64,000 bases of DNA, taken from positions 1,450,302 to 1,514,301 of the forward strand of contig NZ_CP038493.1 in NCBI RefSeq assembly GCF_004752005.1, in the 5' to 3' direction. Below the pieces are notes generated by a model. It saw only the letters and a program-made list of their open reading frames with translations. It searched no databases and had not been told where the DNA came from. Position 1 is the stretch's first letter; each line of letters starts with the position of its first letter. Position numbers and translations under genes: made by a program. Below are positions 37,034 to 46,241 of this stretch, one piece after another. This DNA comes from Thalassotalea sp. HSM 43. GTDB lineage: Bacteria > Pseudomonadota > Gammaproteobacteria > Enterobacterales > Alteromonadaceae.

Positions 37034-38071
37034 ATGCCGGGTCAAACCTCTCTTGAGCCAAAATCTCTTTGTATTTTAAGACTTTCAGCTATAGGCGATG
37101 TTTGCCACGCGGTAGCCATGGTACAACAAATCCAAAAGCAATATCCACAAACAAAGATCACTTGGGTCATTGGCAAAGTCGAACACATGTTGCTCAAAGG
37201 CTTGCCTGGTGTTGAATTTGTGGTGTTTGATAAGTCTTTAGGCTGGCAAGGCTACATGCAATTACGTCAACATATGAAAGGACGTGACTTTGATGTTCTA
37301 TTACATATGCAAGTTGCCTTAAGAGCCAGTATTGCCAGTTTATTTATTCCCGCTAAAGTCAAAGTTGGTTTCGACAAGCAACGTGCCAAAGAAGGCCAAT
37401 GGTTGTTTACCAATAAAAAAATTGCCCCACAAGCGGAGCCACATGTGCTCGACGGTTTCATGAATTTCGCCAAAGCCATTGGCGTTAATATCGACGCGCC
37501 AAGCTGGTTGATGCCGTTCGGTCAACAAGAACGAGACTGGGCTCACGACAATATTGAGCAAAGCAAACTGTATTGCGTTATCTCAGCTGCCGCCAGTAAA
37601 GCCGAGCGCAATTGGCATGCTAAAGGCTATGCTGAGGTTGCTGAACACCTAACCGCCAAGGGATATCAGGTGGTGTTATGCGGTGGCCCTGCGCAATTGG
37701 AAGTCAATCTTGCCAATGACATTGAAAAGCACGCTAACTGTGCTCTGACCAATCTGGTTGGTAAAACCAATTTAAAACAAATGTTGGCGGTGCTTGAGTC
37801 AGCTAAATTAGTAATCGCCCCAGATACCGGCCCTGCCCATATGGCAACCACAGTATCGACGCCAGTTGTCGGTCTTTATGCCCATTCAAATCCGCAGCGC
37901 ACAGGCCCATACAAAAGCCTAGATTTTGTCGTCAGTGTTTACCCCCAATGTGTATTAGAGCAACACGGTAAAGAGGTTGCGCAGTTGCCTTGGGGCACGC
38001 GGGCTAAAGGCGAATTAATGGATCGCATTAGTGTTGCTATGGTCACCAACAGTATTGATAAGATCCTATAA
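37034..38071 (+). CDS. Glycosyltransferase family 9 (heptosyltransferase-like)
   Basis: A 345-residue GT9 enzyme of the ADP-heptose:LPS heptosyltransferase group. It has the start LCILRLSAIGDVCHAVAMVQQIQKQYP, ISAAASKAERNWHAKGYAEVAEHL and VIAPDTGPAHMATTVSTPVVGLYAHSNPQRTGPY, the donor-site motifs. An upstream TTG start at 36986 is less likely than the ATG at 37034, since the extra residues are not family-like. It probably adds a core heptose or related sugar; exact acceptor unknown. Confidence 0.87.
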   Translation: MPGQTSLEPKSLCILRLSAIGDVCHAVAMVQQIQKQYPQTKITWVIGKVEHMLLKGLPGVEFVVFDKSLGWQGYMQLRQHMKGRDFDVLLHMQVALRASIASLFIPAKVKVGFDKQRAKEGQWLFTNKKIAPQAEPHVLDGFMNFAKAIGVNIDAPSWLMPFGQQERDWAHDNIEQSKLYCVISAAASKAERNWHAKGYAEVAEHLTAKGYQVVLCGGPAQLEVNLANDIEKHANCALTNLVGKTNLKQMLAVLESAKLVIAPDTGPAHMATTVSTPVVGLYAHSNPQRTGPYKSLDFVVSVYPQCVLEQHGKEVAQLPWGTRAKGELMDRISVAMVTNSIDKIL

Positions 38072-38188
38072 GCCCATTGTGCTACTTTATTGACCAACCA
38101 CGCGCTGTTGGTTATCATGCTATTTGCTATATTACATGGAAGTAATGCTTGTTAGTGATCGCTTACTTCCCCAAAAAGCGAGATAATA

Positions 38189-38815
38189 ATGAGAAATAAC
38201 ATTCTGCTTTTGGCCATACTTTCTATTGGCTTATTGACTTCCTGTGCCACCAAAGTCTCTAGCATCAAAGACGATATTGACAATAAACTCGACAAAGAAG
38301 AGGGCTACTTATTACTCGCCGTCGATACTAACCGTCCATTACGGGAAATTCTTATCAGTGGCACCAAGCTGATCAAGCTGACATCAGATGATCTGCAAAA
38401 AGGTAGTAACTATATTCTCATCAATTTACCCGCGGGTGATTACACCATCGACAAAGTCAAAATCAATTTCAATGCGCACATTCGCGGATTCGAAGATGAG
38501 CTTTGGCAGTTTTCTGTTGAAAAAGACAAAATCAGTTACGTAGGTCACCTCAATGCCACGACCTTCACATACTGGTACTACGCCGGTGGCCGATTTGAAT
38601 TACTTAATAAATCATCGGTTGCCCTTGAATATATGGAACAGAACTTTCCACAAATTCTTGCCGGTCGTGACATGGTATATCACGGTGTCGGCGAAGATTC
38701 GTTTTTTGAATTGGTGGCAGGAACTCAACGCAAGGAGCAACAGCAAAAGCAAGAGCAACCGCAAACACCGTTTATTGCAGAGTCAGCAGACAAGGAGACC
38801 GTCAATGCCAAATAA
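38189..38815 (+). CDS. Cassette 1: small lipoprotein
   Basis: Not assigned to a named family. The 208-residue product has a lipoprotein signal (LLAILSIGLLTSC, lipid cysteine near residue 19) followed by ATKVSSIKDD. A beta-rich domain follows: GYLLLAVDTN, SNYILINLPAGDYTIDKVK, then KDKISYVGHL and SSVALEYMEQNFPQI. The tail is rich in Gln, Glu and Pro. It is a clear paralogue of the gene at 41923. Its last 11 nt overlap the peptidase start (ATG at 38805), so translation is coupled. A membrane-anchored partner of the peptidase is the natural guess. Confidence 0.85.
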   Translation: MRNNILLLAILSIGLLTSCATKVSSIKDDIDNKLDKEEGYLLLAVDTNRPLREILISGTKLIKLTSDDLQKGSNYILINLPAGDYTIDKVKINFNAHIRGFEDELWQFSVEKDKISYVGHLNATTFTYWYYAGGRFELLNKSSVALEYMEQNFPQILAGRDMVYHGVGEDSFFELVAGTQRKEQQQKQEQPQTPFIAESADKETVNAK

Positions 38816-41753
38816 GTTAATCATCAGTTGTCTTTTCGCACTGGTCAGCTTTAGCAGCACTGCCGGCGAACCATTACATGCAGAAGAGCTCTATAAAAAT
38901 TCCGATCATTACAAAATTGCTATGCGCCCTGACGGTAAATACATTGTCTCTTATGACAGAGATGATGATTATGACGTGATTGAATTGATTGATCCTAACA
39001 AGGAAACCAGCAGCAAATTAATTGAAGTTGAACACAATTCAAAAACTCGTATTTCCGATTTAAATTGGATAGACAACCAAAGTATTTTTGTCTCCTTTGC
39101 CTCGCGTCGCAACGGTATTATTAAAATTGATTATAGTGACGGCAAGAGCAAAGCCAAATGGCGCTTATTAGAACCAGAGGGTAGGCTTGTTGACAGCCTG
39201 CCGAACATTGAAGGCGAGGTGTTGTTTGCCCATAAAGGCGACGCACGAAGTGATGATTTAACCGTTTATAAAATTAATATCAAAGACTTATATGCAGGTA
39301 ATTTTGATAGTAATTTTGAGTTTGTCGAGCCGTTGGACGACGCTCTATATTATCGTTACGACAGACAATTCAATGCCATGTTTTCAGCGACCTTTGATGA
39401 TGATGAAGTCATGCAATGGTATTTTAAACTTGATGATAAAGACGGCGAATGGATTGATTACAACAGCTATGAATTAGGCGAAAAGTTCACACCAGCTATT
39501 GGCTTTATCTCTGACAGTAAAATTGCGGTATTAAGCAACGAGACCACTGATTTAGTGTCGTTAGTGGAGTTTGACTTACACAGCCAAGAATTTGGCGAGG
39601 TGTTATTTCAGCATAACCGCTATGATCTCACCGATGCCGGCCTTAACCCTGACGGCTCTATCGCGTACGTCACCTACTTCTCTCATGGTTTACCGACCAA
39701 CCAGTATTTCCATTCTGAGCACATTCGTCTTAATAAATCATTGAAAAAGTCTTTTCCTGAACAGTCGGTTTCGGTGGTGCAAGCAAGTCTAGATGACAAT
39801 GCTTTATTGGTATCGGTCAGAGGCTCAGACAACCCAGGCCAGTTTTATTATTTTGATGTGAGTGCGAAAAAACTCACCTTGGTACGCAATCGCTACGAAG
39901 TGCAACAGGATGTGGTCTACGCACGGGCAAAATCCTTTGACGTTAAAATTGATGACGACACCTATATTGAAGCAATTCTTACTTTACCAACAAGTAATGA
40001 CAATGGCGTGCTAATTGTTAACCCACACGGTGGCCCGGTCGGTGTTCGTGACTATGCGGTATTTAATCGCAACAATCAGTACCTTGCCAGTCGAGGTTAC
40101 GCAGTATTAAATGTTAACTTTCGTGGCTCTTCAGGCTTTGGTAAAGAGTTTTTGCAACGCGGTAAAGAGCAGTTTGGCCAACTCATTGAGCAAGACATCT
40201 CAGCGGTTGTGAGCAAAGTGGAGCAAGAGCACAATTTTGAACGCATGTGTTCAATGGGCTCCAGTTATGGTGGTTATTCGGCAATGATGTTAGCCATCTA
40301 TCATCCAGACAAATACGAATGCGTTATCTCCAATTTCGGGATTTACGATTTACCCCATTTATTTAATGCCAGTAACTTAAAAACCCAGCCAGAATTTCAA
40401 GAAAAAGTTGCTGAAATTGTTGGTGATTTTGACGAATCATTAAAGGATGTTTCACCCATATTCTTTGCCGAAAAATTGCAAGCGCCAGTCTTGTTGATGG
40501 CCGGTGAAAAAGACACCATTGCCGACTTTGAACAAGCGAATCGCATGAAATATCGCTTAAAACAGCTCGGCAAAGATATGGAATATTTGTTCTATGCCAA
40601 TACCGGGCATGGCCACAAATATTGGAGTGGCGACCGCCACGAAATCGCTTATATCGATGACTTTATTCGCCGTAAGCTGGATTTACCTCTACCAGAGGCA
40701 TCTAAGGACAATGACGCATTGGCCTATGACAAAGTTGTCATCGCCGATGCGTTTGAGTTTGATGACAATGTTGCCAATGATGAGCACAAAGCTGCTAAAT
40801 ACTATCAACAAGCGGCGGATTTAGGACATGCCAGAGCAATGTTCAATATTGGCAGTTATTATCACCGTGGTATTGTTTATCAAGAAGACATAGAACAAGC
40901 CGTGCATTGGTACCAAAAGTCATCTGATGCCGGTCGTGCCAGCGCTTCTATTCGCCTTGGCGATATTTATCAGCAAGGCCAATATGTCGAGACAGATTAC
41001 GATAAGTCCTATCAATACTACCAACAGGCTCAACAACAAGAGACTCACTATGGCCAACTCTATATAGCGCAAGCGCAATGTTTAGGACAAGGGGTCGAGT
41101 TTGACTTTGAGCAATGTATGGCAAAATTGTTCTACCAAGATCTGCCGGAACATGAGCGCCGTTGGGTAGAGAAAAAATACCTAGGTACTCAGCGTTCGGT
41201 GATCAGCACCATCCTTTGGCAGGCTCAATTTGATGACGAGCAGCTAGCGAAAATACAACAGACGATGAAAGAAAAGTACAAATTGGACATCATCGATGTT
41301 GCTGTCGATGAAGTTGAGTCAGGTGTTTTTAAACCGGAGTATTATCGTGGCGATTACCAATACTCAAAAATCGAAGATGGCACAACACGCTTCACTGTCG
41401 AAAAAGATGTCCGTTTTGGTACCACCATAACCCTCGAAGCCAATGAAGATTTGAAGAGCAAATATAAGAGCAATACCATGCTCGTCGTGCACTGGTTACC
41501 ACCTAAAGAAATCAATGAGTATGAAAGCTTATATTTGGTCAATACCGATTTGCAAAGGCGCTTACACCTAGATAAAAAGCTGAGCAAAGAGGAACTACTA
41601 ATACCTGGTGATTGGACCTTAGAAGTAAGAAGTTTAACCGGCACCGTACTGCATACTCAGACATTTAATCTGACCGCTGATGAAGAGAGTCAAATAAACC
41701 AGCAGATAAGCAGCGACGAGAATACCGCTACAGAAAAAGTGGTGAGCGAATAA
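38805..41753 (+). CDS. Cassette 1: secreted S9-family peptidase with Sel1-like repeats
   Basis: A 982-residue exported prolyl-oligopeptidase-like enzyme. A signal peptide (MPNKLIISCLFALVSFSSTAG) precedes a beta-propeller-like region (residues about 30-400). The alpha/beta-hydrolase domain follows: HGGPVGVRD; NFRGSSGFG; nucleophile GSSYGG with serine near residue 487; AGEKDTIADFEQ; GHGHKYW. From about 660 come Sel1-like repeats (AAKYYQQAADLGHARAMFNIG; AVHWYQKSSDAGRASASIRLG), then a beta-rich C-terminal domain (residues about 830-950). The ATG at 38805 has an AAGGAG site; the longer frame from 38553 lies inside the lipoprotein gene. Substrate unknown. Confidence 0.88.
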   Translation: MPNKLIISCLFALVSFSSTAGEPLHAEELYKNSDHYKIAMRPDGKYIVSYDRDDDYDVIELIDPNKETSSKLIEVEHNSKTRISDLNWIDNQSIFVSFASRRNGIIKIDYSDGKSKAKWRLLEPEGRLVDSLPNIEGEVLFAHKGDARSDDLTVYKINIKDLYAGNFDSNFEFVEPLDDALYYRYDRQFNAMFSATFDDDEVMQWYFKLDDKDGEWIDYNSYELGEKFTPAIGFISDSKIAVLSNETTDLVSLVEFDLHSQEFGEVLFQHNRYDLTDAGLNPDGSIAYVTYFSHGLPTNQYFHSEHIRLNKSLKKSFPEQSVSVVQASLDDNALLVSVRGSDNPGQFYYFDVSAKKLTLVRNRYEVQQDVVYARAKSFDVKIDDDTYIEAILTLPTSNDNGVLIVNPHGGPVGVRDYAVFNRNNQYLASRGYAVLNVNFRGSSGFGKEFLQRGKEQFGQLIEQDISAVVSKVEQEHNFERMCSMGSSYGGYSAMMLAIYHPDKYECVISNFGIYDLPHLFNASNLKTQPEFQEKVAEIVGDFDESLKDVSPIFFAEKLQAPVLLMAGEKDTIADFEQANRMKYRLKQLGKDMEYLFYANTGHGHKYWSGDRHEIAYIDDFIRRKLDLPLPEASKDNDALAYDKVVIADAFEFDDNVANDEHKAAKYYQQAADLGHARAMFNIGSYYHRGIVYQEDIEQAVHWYQKSSDAGRASASIRLGDIYQQGQYVETDYDKSYQYYQQAQQQETHYGQLYIAQAQCLGQGVEFDFEQCMAKLFYQDLPEHERRWVEKKYLGTQRSVISTILWQAQFDDEQLAKIQQTMKEKYKLDIIDVAVDEVESGVFKPEYYRGDYQYSKIEDGTTRFTVEKDVRFGTTITLEANEDLKSKYKSNTMLVVHWLPPKEINEYESLYLVNTDLQRRLHLDKKLSKEELLIPGDWTLEVRSLTGTVLHTQTFNLTADEESQINQQISSDENTATEKVVSE

Positions 41754-41769
41754 ACGCTACTTTACTCAC

Positions 41770-41795
41770 AAAAAGACGACTTTGATCGTCTTTTT
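41770..41795 (+). terminator. Terminator between the two cassettes
   Basis: A perfect 10-bp stem, AAAAAGACGA / TCGTCTTTTT, has a 6-nt loop. It ends cassette 1 so cassette 2 needs its own promoter. Confidence 0.9.
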
Positions 41796-41922
41796 GTTAT
41801 CTAGCTTTACCAATACTCATTAATTGACCACTTTTAAGTCATTGGTTAGTATGAAAATAAATACATGGAAGTGTTATGTTTATGATACATAACGTCCGCT
41901 ACCGCTTAGCGAGTGAGCCACA

Positions 41923-42489
41923 GTGAATAACAATAAAAAGAGCATCTCCATCGCCTTAGTCATTTGTGTTTTTGTTTGGGGCTGTGCCACGAAAGTCAGT
42001 AGCATCAAAAAAGACCAAGTCACTGGCCTCAAACAAAATGATGGCTATTTTTTACTTGCAGTCGATACCAATCAAAAAATAGAAGAAATTGTCATTTCTG
42101 GCCCAACCTCTATTGCCTTGGGACAAGCCGATTTGCAACGTGGCAATAATTACATATTGCTTGCCTTACCCGAAGGCGAGTACAGCTTAAGCAAAGTCCA
42201 ATTTTCTAAATACGCCAAACGCAATGACTTCGATAACGAGTTGTGGAGCTTTGCGGTCAAAAAGAACACCATCAGCTATGTTGGTCACCTGAACATGGAA
42301 GTGTATTTGTTTTTTGGTGCCGCTTATTCTCAACTAAAACTGCTCAATAACTCGTCCATTGCTTTGGAATATATGGAAAAAAACTTTGCCGATGTGATCG
42401 ACAATAAAGCGATGATATACACCGGCCCCGGTGAAGATAAATTTTTTGATGTTGTTAGGCCACAAACCAACCAGCAACAGGGAGAGTAA
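41923..42489 (+). CDS. Cassette 2: small lipoprotein
   Basis: Paralogue of the gene at 38189. The 188-residue product starts at a GTG (41923) and has a lipoprotein signal ending VFVWGC, followed by the same ATKVSSIK segment, GYFLLAVDTNQKIEEI, NNYILLALPEGEYSLSKVQ, NTISYVGHL and SSIALEYMEKNFADV. It stops 2 nt before the next peptidase start. No family name is recognised. The conserved pairing suggests it works with the neighbouring peptidase. Confidence 0.85.
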   Translation: MNNNKKSISIALVICVFVWGCATKVSSIKKDQVTGLKQNDGYFLLAVDTNQKIEEIVISGPTSIALGQADLQRGNNYILLALPEGEYSLSKVQFSKYAKRNDFDNELWSFAVKKNTISYVGHLNMEVYLFFGAAYSQLKLLNNSSIALEYMEKNFADVIDNKAMIYTGPGEDKFFDVVRPQTNQQQGE

Positions 42490-42491
42490 CA

Positions 42492-44576
42492 ATGAAAGCA
42501 TGGATATTGGCGTTTGTGACTCTTGCATTCAGTAATAATGCGTTAGCAGGCATGCTGATTCCCGTGGACGATATTTTTCGTGATGATTCAATATTCAGTA
42601 TGAAACTTAGCCCGGATGGCAAACACGTTTTTGCATACGAAAATAATGTTCTAACAAAACGCAATTTAATGAGTGTATTCGACCCAGTCAAGGAGACCAA
42701 AACAGCAATTCACAATGATCTTGTTATCGACTACGAGTGGATAGACAACGACACGGTATACGTTGAAACAAACAGCCATAGGGGTTTTATTGAACTCGAT
42801 TTCAGTCAACAAGAGCCTGTAGGGAAATGGCAAGTTATCGGCACGTCAGGTTATGTTATCTCAGCCCTTCCTGATGTAGAGAACACCATGATTTACGTGC
42901 ATACACCAGGCAGTATTGACGAGAAACATTTAATCTACAAAATCACCGTTGAGCAACTGATGACACGAAATTTTGCGCAAGCGGAATTACTCGACAGCGG
43001 CCTCGACGACGCATTGTTATATTACTACGATAATAACAACGCCACGATAATGGCGGTGAGCGGTGACAGAAAACGCAAAGAGCTGAAGTTTTGGTATAAA
43101 AGAACCAATAAGTGGCGGCTTTTTTGGAAAACCGACCAAAACATTGAATTTATTCCTGTCGGTTTTCTGAATAGCAAAGAGTTGGCCGTTTTATCCAACA
43201 AAGACCACGATCATGTCGCACTCGTCAAGTTTGATATAAAAACTCAAACACTTGGTGACGTTATCTATAAACACCCTATGTATGATTTAGCGTCTGCGCA
43301 ATTAAACCCAATGGGGCAAGGTGTTCATTCTGTCACATATTTAGAGCATGGAATCGCCAAGACTGAATACTTCTCCACTGACGACATCACCCTCAATGAG
43401 CGTCTTAATAAAAACTTCGACAAGCAACACGTATCGATTATTGGCGAAAGCTTAGATAAGAAAACCAAACTATTGGCGACGTCTGGCTCTGATAACCCAG
43501 GCCAATATTTTTATTTGCCCGCAGAGCAAGGACAGGCGAAAAAAATTGCCGCACGCTTTCCAAGCATGGACTTGTTTAACTTGAACCCATCAAAAACCTT
43601 CAAAGTAGAAGTTGAAAAAGACACCTTCGTTGAAGCGATATTTACCCAACCACAAGATTACGACAATAAGGTTTTGTTAGTGTATCCGCACGGCGGTCCA
43701 GTAGGTGTTCGTGATATCGCCACCTTCAATCGTGACGTGCAGTTTTTAACCAATCGTGGCTACAGTGTTCTGCAAGTAAACTTCCGTGGTTCCGCAGGCT
43801 TTGGTAAAAAGTTTACCGAGGCTGGTAAAGGTCAATTTGGTAAATTAATCGAACATGATATCAGCTTGGCAGTAGAACAAATCAGACAGCAATATCAGTT
43901 TGATCATATGTGTTCAATTGGCAGTAGTTATGGTGGCTATTCAGCGGTTATGTTGGCCATTAAAAAACCCGAACAATATCAATGTATCGTGTCAATGTAC
44001 GGCATCTATGACTTGATGCACTTATTTAATGCCAGCAATTATAAAACCACACAACAATTTCGTGACATGGTCAGCGAAGTGGTTGGAGACTTCAATGATG
44101 ATTTACAAGCTGTATCACCATTTTACTTCGCTGAAAAAGTACAAGCACCGATCCTACTCATTGCCGGTAAAAAAGACGAAATAGCCGATTTTGAGCAAGC
44201 TAATCGCATGAAATACCGACTGAAACAATTAAACAAAGATGTGGAAACAGTGTTCTATAACGATGTTGCTCACGGCCATCACAATTGGCATGGTGACAGA
44301 CATCAGTTTGCCTACATAGATAACTTTATACGGCGCAAATTAAACCTGCCATACGCAACTGGCGCAAACGCGAGCATGCTAGAATCTCAGGAACGAAATA
44401 TCTTATTAAAAGGTTACAATCTAGACGATGATAGCAACGCATTTCGACAACGATTCGACGCTCAATTCGACGACGATCTAGATGCGCAAATTAAGGCCTT
44501 AGAAGAGCAGGATCGAATCGATGCTGAACGAGAAGCACAAGCCCAGAAAGAGATTCAAGAATTACTCAATCGATAG
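42492..44576 (+). CDS. Cassette 2: secreted S9-family peptidase
   Basis: A 694-residue exported S9 peptidase, paralogous to cassette 1 across the propeller and catalytic domain but without Sel1 repeats. It has a signal peptide (MKAWILAFVTLAFSNNALAG) and HGGPVGVRDIATFNRD, then NFRGSAGFGKKF. The nucleophile GSSYGG puts the serine near residue 479, and the acid lies in AGKKDEIADFEQANRMKYRL, with AHGHHNWHGDRH carrying the histidine. The C-terminus is a short charged coiled tail rich in Glu, Gln and Ala. Substrate unknown. Confidence 0.9.
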   Translation: MKAWILAFVTLAFSNNALAGMLIPVDDIFRDDSIFSMKLSPDGKHVFAYENNVLTKRNLMSVFDPVKETKTAIHNDLVIDYEWIDNDTVYVETNSHRGFIELDFSQQEPVGKWQVIGTSGYVISALPDVENTMIYVHTPGSIDEKHLIYKITVEQLMTRNFAQAELLDSGLDDALLYYYDNNNATIMAVSGDRKRKELKFWYKRTNKWRLFWKTDQNIEFIPVGFLNSKELAVLSNKDHDHVALVKFDIKTQTLGDVIYKHPMYDLASAQLNPMGQGVHSVTYLEHGIAKTEYFSTDDITLNERLNKNFDKQHVSIIGESLDKKTKLLATSGSDNPGQYFYLPAEQGQAKKIAARFPSMDLFNLNPSKTFKVEVEKDTFVEAIFTQPQDYDNKVLLVYPHGGPVGVRDIATFNRDVQFLTNRGYSVLQVNFRGSAGFGKKFTEAGKGQFGKLIEHDISLAVEQIRQQYQFDHMCSIGSSYGGYSAVMLAIKKPEQYQCIVSMYGIYDLMHLFNASNYKTTQQFRDMVSEVVGDFNDDLQAVSPFYFAEKVQAPILLIAGKKDEIADFEQANRMKYRLKQLNKDVETVFYNDVAHGHHNWHGDRHQFAYIDNFIRRKLNLPYATGANASMLESQERNILLKGYNLDDDSNAFRQRFDAQFDDDLDAQIKALEEQDRIDAEREAQAQKEIQELLNR

Positions 44577-44625
44577 CATGTGTGAATTGGCCTGCGTAGT
44601 AATGTGTTTTAACGGCATGAAACCG

Positions 44626-45954
44626 TTAACGCATCATATACCGCGCTAATGTGTCTATGCTTTGCGCGGTTGCGCCCTGATTTTCAAGAATCACCTGCTC
44701 TGCATTTTTACCAACATCACTGATTAGCTGCTCATCGAGTAGCAAGTTAAACAGGGTGTTAGACAATTCTTCGTTGTGATCTAGCTGAATAATACCGCGG
44801 CCATCAACAAGCTTTTGGTTCATGTCTTTAAAGTTTGCCATATTAGGGCCAACCACAATCGGCTTGGCAAACAACGCCGCTTCTAATGGGTTATGACCAC
44901 CAACATCAGAAAAGCTACCGGCGATGATACTGATATCACTGACAGCATAACAGGCGACCAATTCACCTAAACTATCAATAAGCCAAACATCATCATCGGT
45001 TGTTACTGGTTTAGATTCGCTGCGACGAACCAAGTTTAATTGTTGTTTTCGTACCAATTGTGCAACGCTATCAAACCGCTCTGGATGGCGCGGTACGATA
45101 ATCAGTAGCAAATCATTAAACCTTTCTTTCAATGTTCGATACGCTGCCAATGCGAGGTCTTCTTCACCTTGGTGGCTGCTGCCTAGCACCAATACTTTGC
45201 GTTGTTTTGTCTCAACAAATTGCCTTAACTCAGCAATTTTATCACGCAACGAATCGGTAATATCAATGTCATATTTTAAGTTTCCACTGACGGAAACTTT
45301 GTCACTATTGGCGCCTAAGCGCATAAAGTGCTCGGCGTTATCTTGGCTTTGACACATGATCGCCGAAAACTTATTTAACGCCGGAGTAATCAACCAAGTT
45401 AGTTTTTGATAATGCGCTAACGACTTTTCAGATAGGCGTGCATTAATGAGCAGTAAAGGAATGTTGGATTTATAACAACGTTGAATAATGGTTGGCCAAA
45501 TTTCAGTTTCCATGAGCACCATCGCTTGTGGTCGCATTAATTTATAAAATAAATGCACACAAAACGAGATATCAAGCGGTAAGTAACAATGCTGAACTCT
45601 ATTTTGAAACGACTTAACCACTTGCGCTGAGCCCGTTGGCGTGAACGTGGTAACCGTTATCGGCTGATCAGGAAAACGCAGCAATAGGCCTTCTACAAAC
45701 GGTTTAATGGCAATGACCTCACCAACACTGGCGGCATGCACTATGATGCCACCGGGTTGCATGTTGCTGCTGACCCAGCCAAAACGCTCGCGCATTCGTT
45801 GTCGATACTCTTTATGGTTAATCGAACGCAACAAAAATACCAGTACCAACAAAGGTGTGAGCAGTAGAATCAACACTTGGTACAGGCGCAAACTTAGCTT
45901 GTATCGGTTCAAATTTGAGACCCGTTTATAAAACAATGGCTTAAGTATACCCAT
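44626..45954 (-). CDS. waaA: 3-deoxy-D-manno-octulosonic acid transferase
   Basis: WaaA (KdtA) adds Kdo to the lipid A precursor at the inner face of the cytoplasmic membrane. The 442-residue GT30 enzyme has an N-terminal membrane anchor (LYQVLILLLTPLLVLVFLL, residues about 24-42), then HAASVGEVIA, TFTPTGSAQV, VLMETEIWPTII and the C-terminal GGHNPLEAALFAKPIVVGPN. Its single-Kdo or double-Kdo mode cannot be read here, but the nearby kdkA suggests a single phosphorylated Kdo. It is convergent with cassette 2. Confidence 0.95.
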   Translation of the reverse strand: MGILKPLFYKRVSNLNRYKLSLRLYQVLILLLTPLLVLVFLLRSINHKEYRQRMRERFGWVSSNMQPGGIIVHAASVGEVIAIKPFVEGLLLRFPDQPITVTTFTPTGSAQVVKSFQNRVQHCYLPLDISFCVHLFYKLMRPQAMVLMETEIWPTIIQRCYKSNIPLLLINARLSEKSLAHYQKLTWLITPALNKFSAIMCQSQDNAEHFMRLGANSDKVSVSGNLKYDIDITDSLRDKIAELRQFVETKQRKVLVLGSSHQGEEDLALAAYRTLKERFNDLLLIIVPRHPERFDSVAQLVRKQQLNLVRRSESKPVTTDDDVWLIDSLGELVACYAVSDISIIAGSFSDVGGHNPLEAALFAKPIVVGPNMANFKDMNQKLVDGRGIIQLDHNEELSNTLFNLLLDEQLISDVGKNAEQVILENQGATAQSIDTLARYMMR

Positions 45955-46079
45955 CAGTCCGTCATTTTTAAATTAGCAATTACAACTCAAGCACAAACCA
46001 CCGATGTCATAAGCCTTGTTTTAACTCTGGTCTATAATCATCCTATTCCCCAGCCAACAGCAGCTCTAGGCCTAGCCGT

Positions 46080-46148
46080 AAACTGGAATATAAACTTGCC
46101 AGTTTTCCCCTGCCTAGCTTTTGTTAACAAGTGCAAATTGGGCTAGGC
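46080..46148. promoter_or_regulatory. Hairpins and palindromes upstream of kbl
   Basis: The 287-nt waaA-kbl gap contains a hairpin AAACTGG / CCAGTTT (46080-46105), a perfect palindrome TTGTTAACAA (46121-46130) and flanking arms GCCTAGC (46112-46118) / GCTAGGC (46142-46148). This symmetry suggests a regulator-binding site or leader structure for kbl-tdh. No regulator can be named. Confidence 0.35.
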
Positions 46149-46241
46149 ACTGATGGTTTAAAAGCGTACAATGGCGCGCAAAATTAACAGGGTACGAAAT
46201 CACAATTCGCACCGTTATTACAACAACTTACTGAGGTTGAT

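Noticed and set aside
38553-38804. Upstream extension of the cassette 1 peptidase
   Set aside because: It lies within the lipoprotein gene in another frame, while the ATG at 38805 has a strong AAGGAG site and begins a signal peptide.
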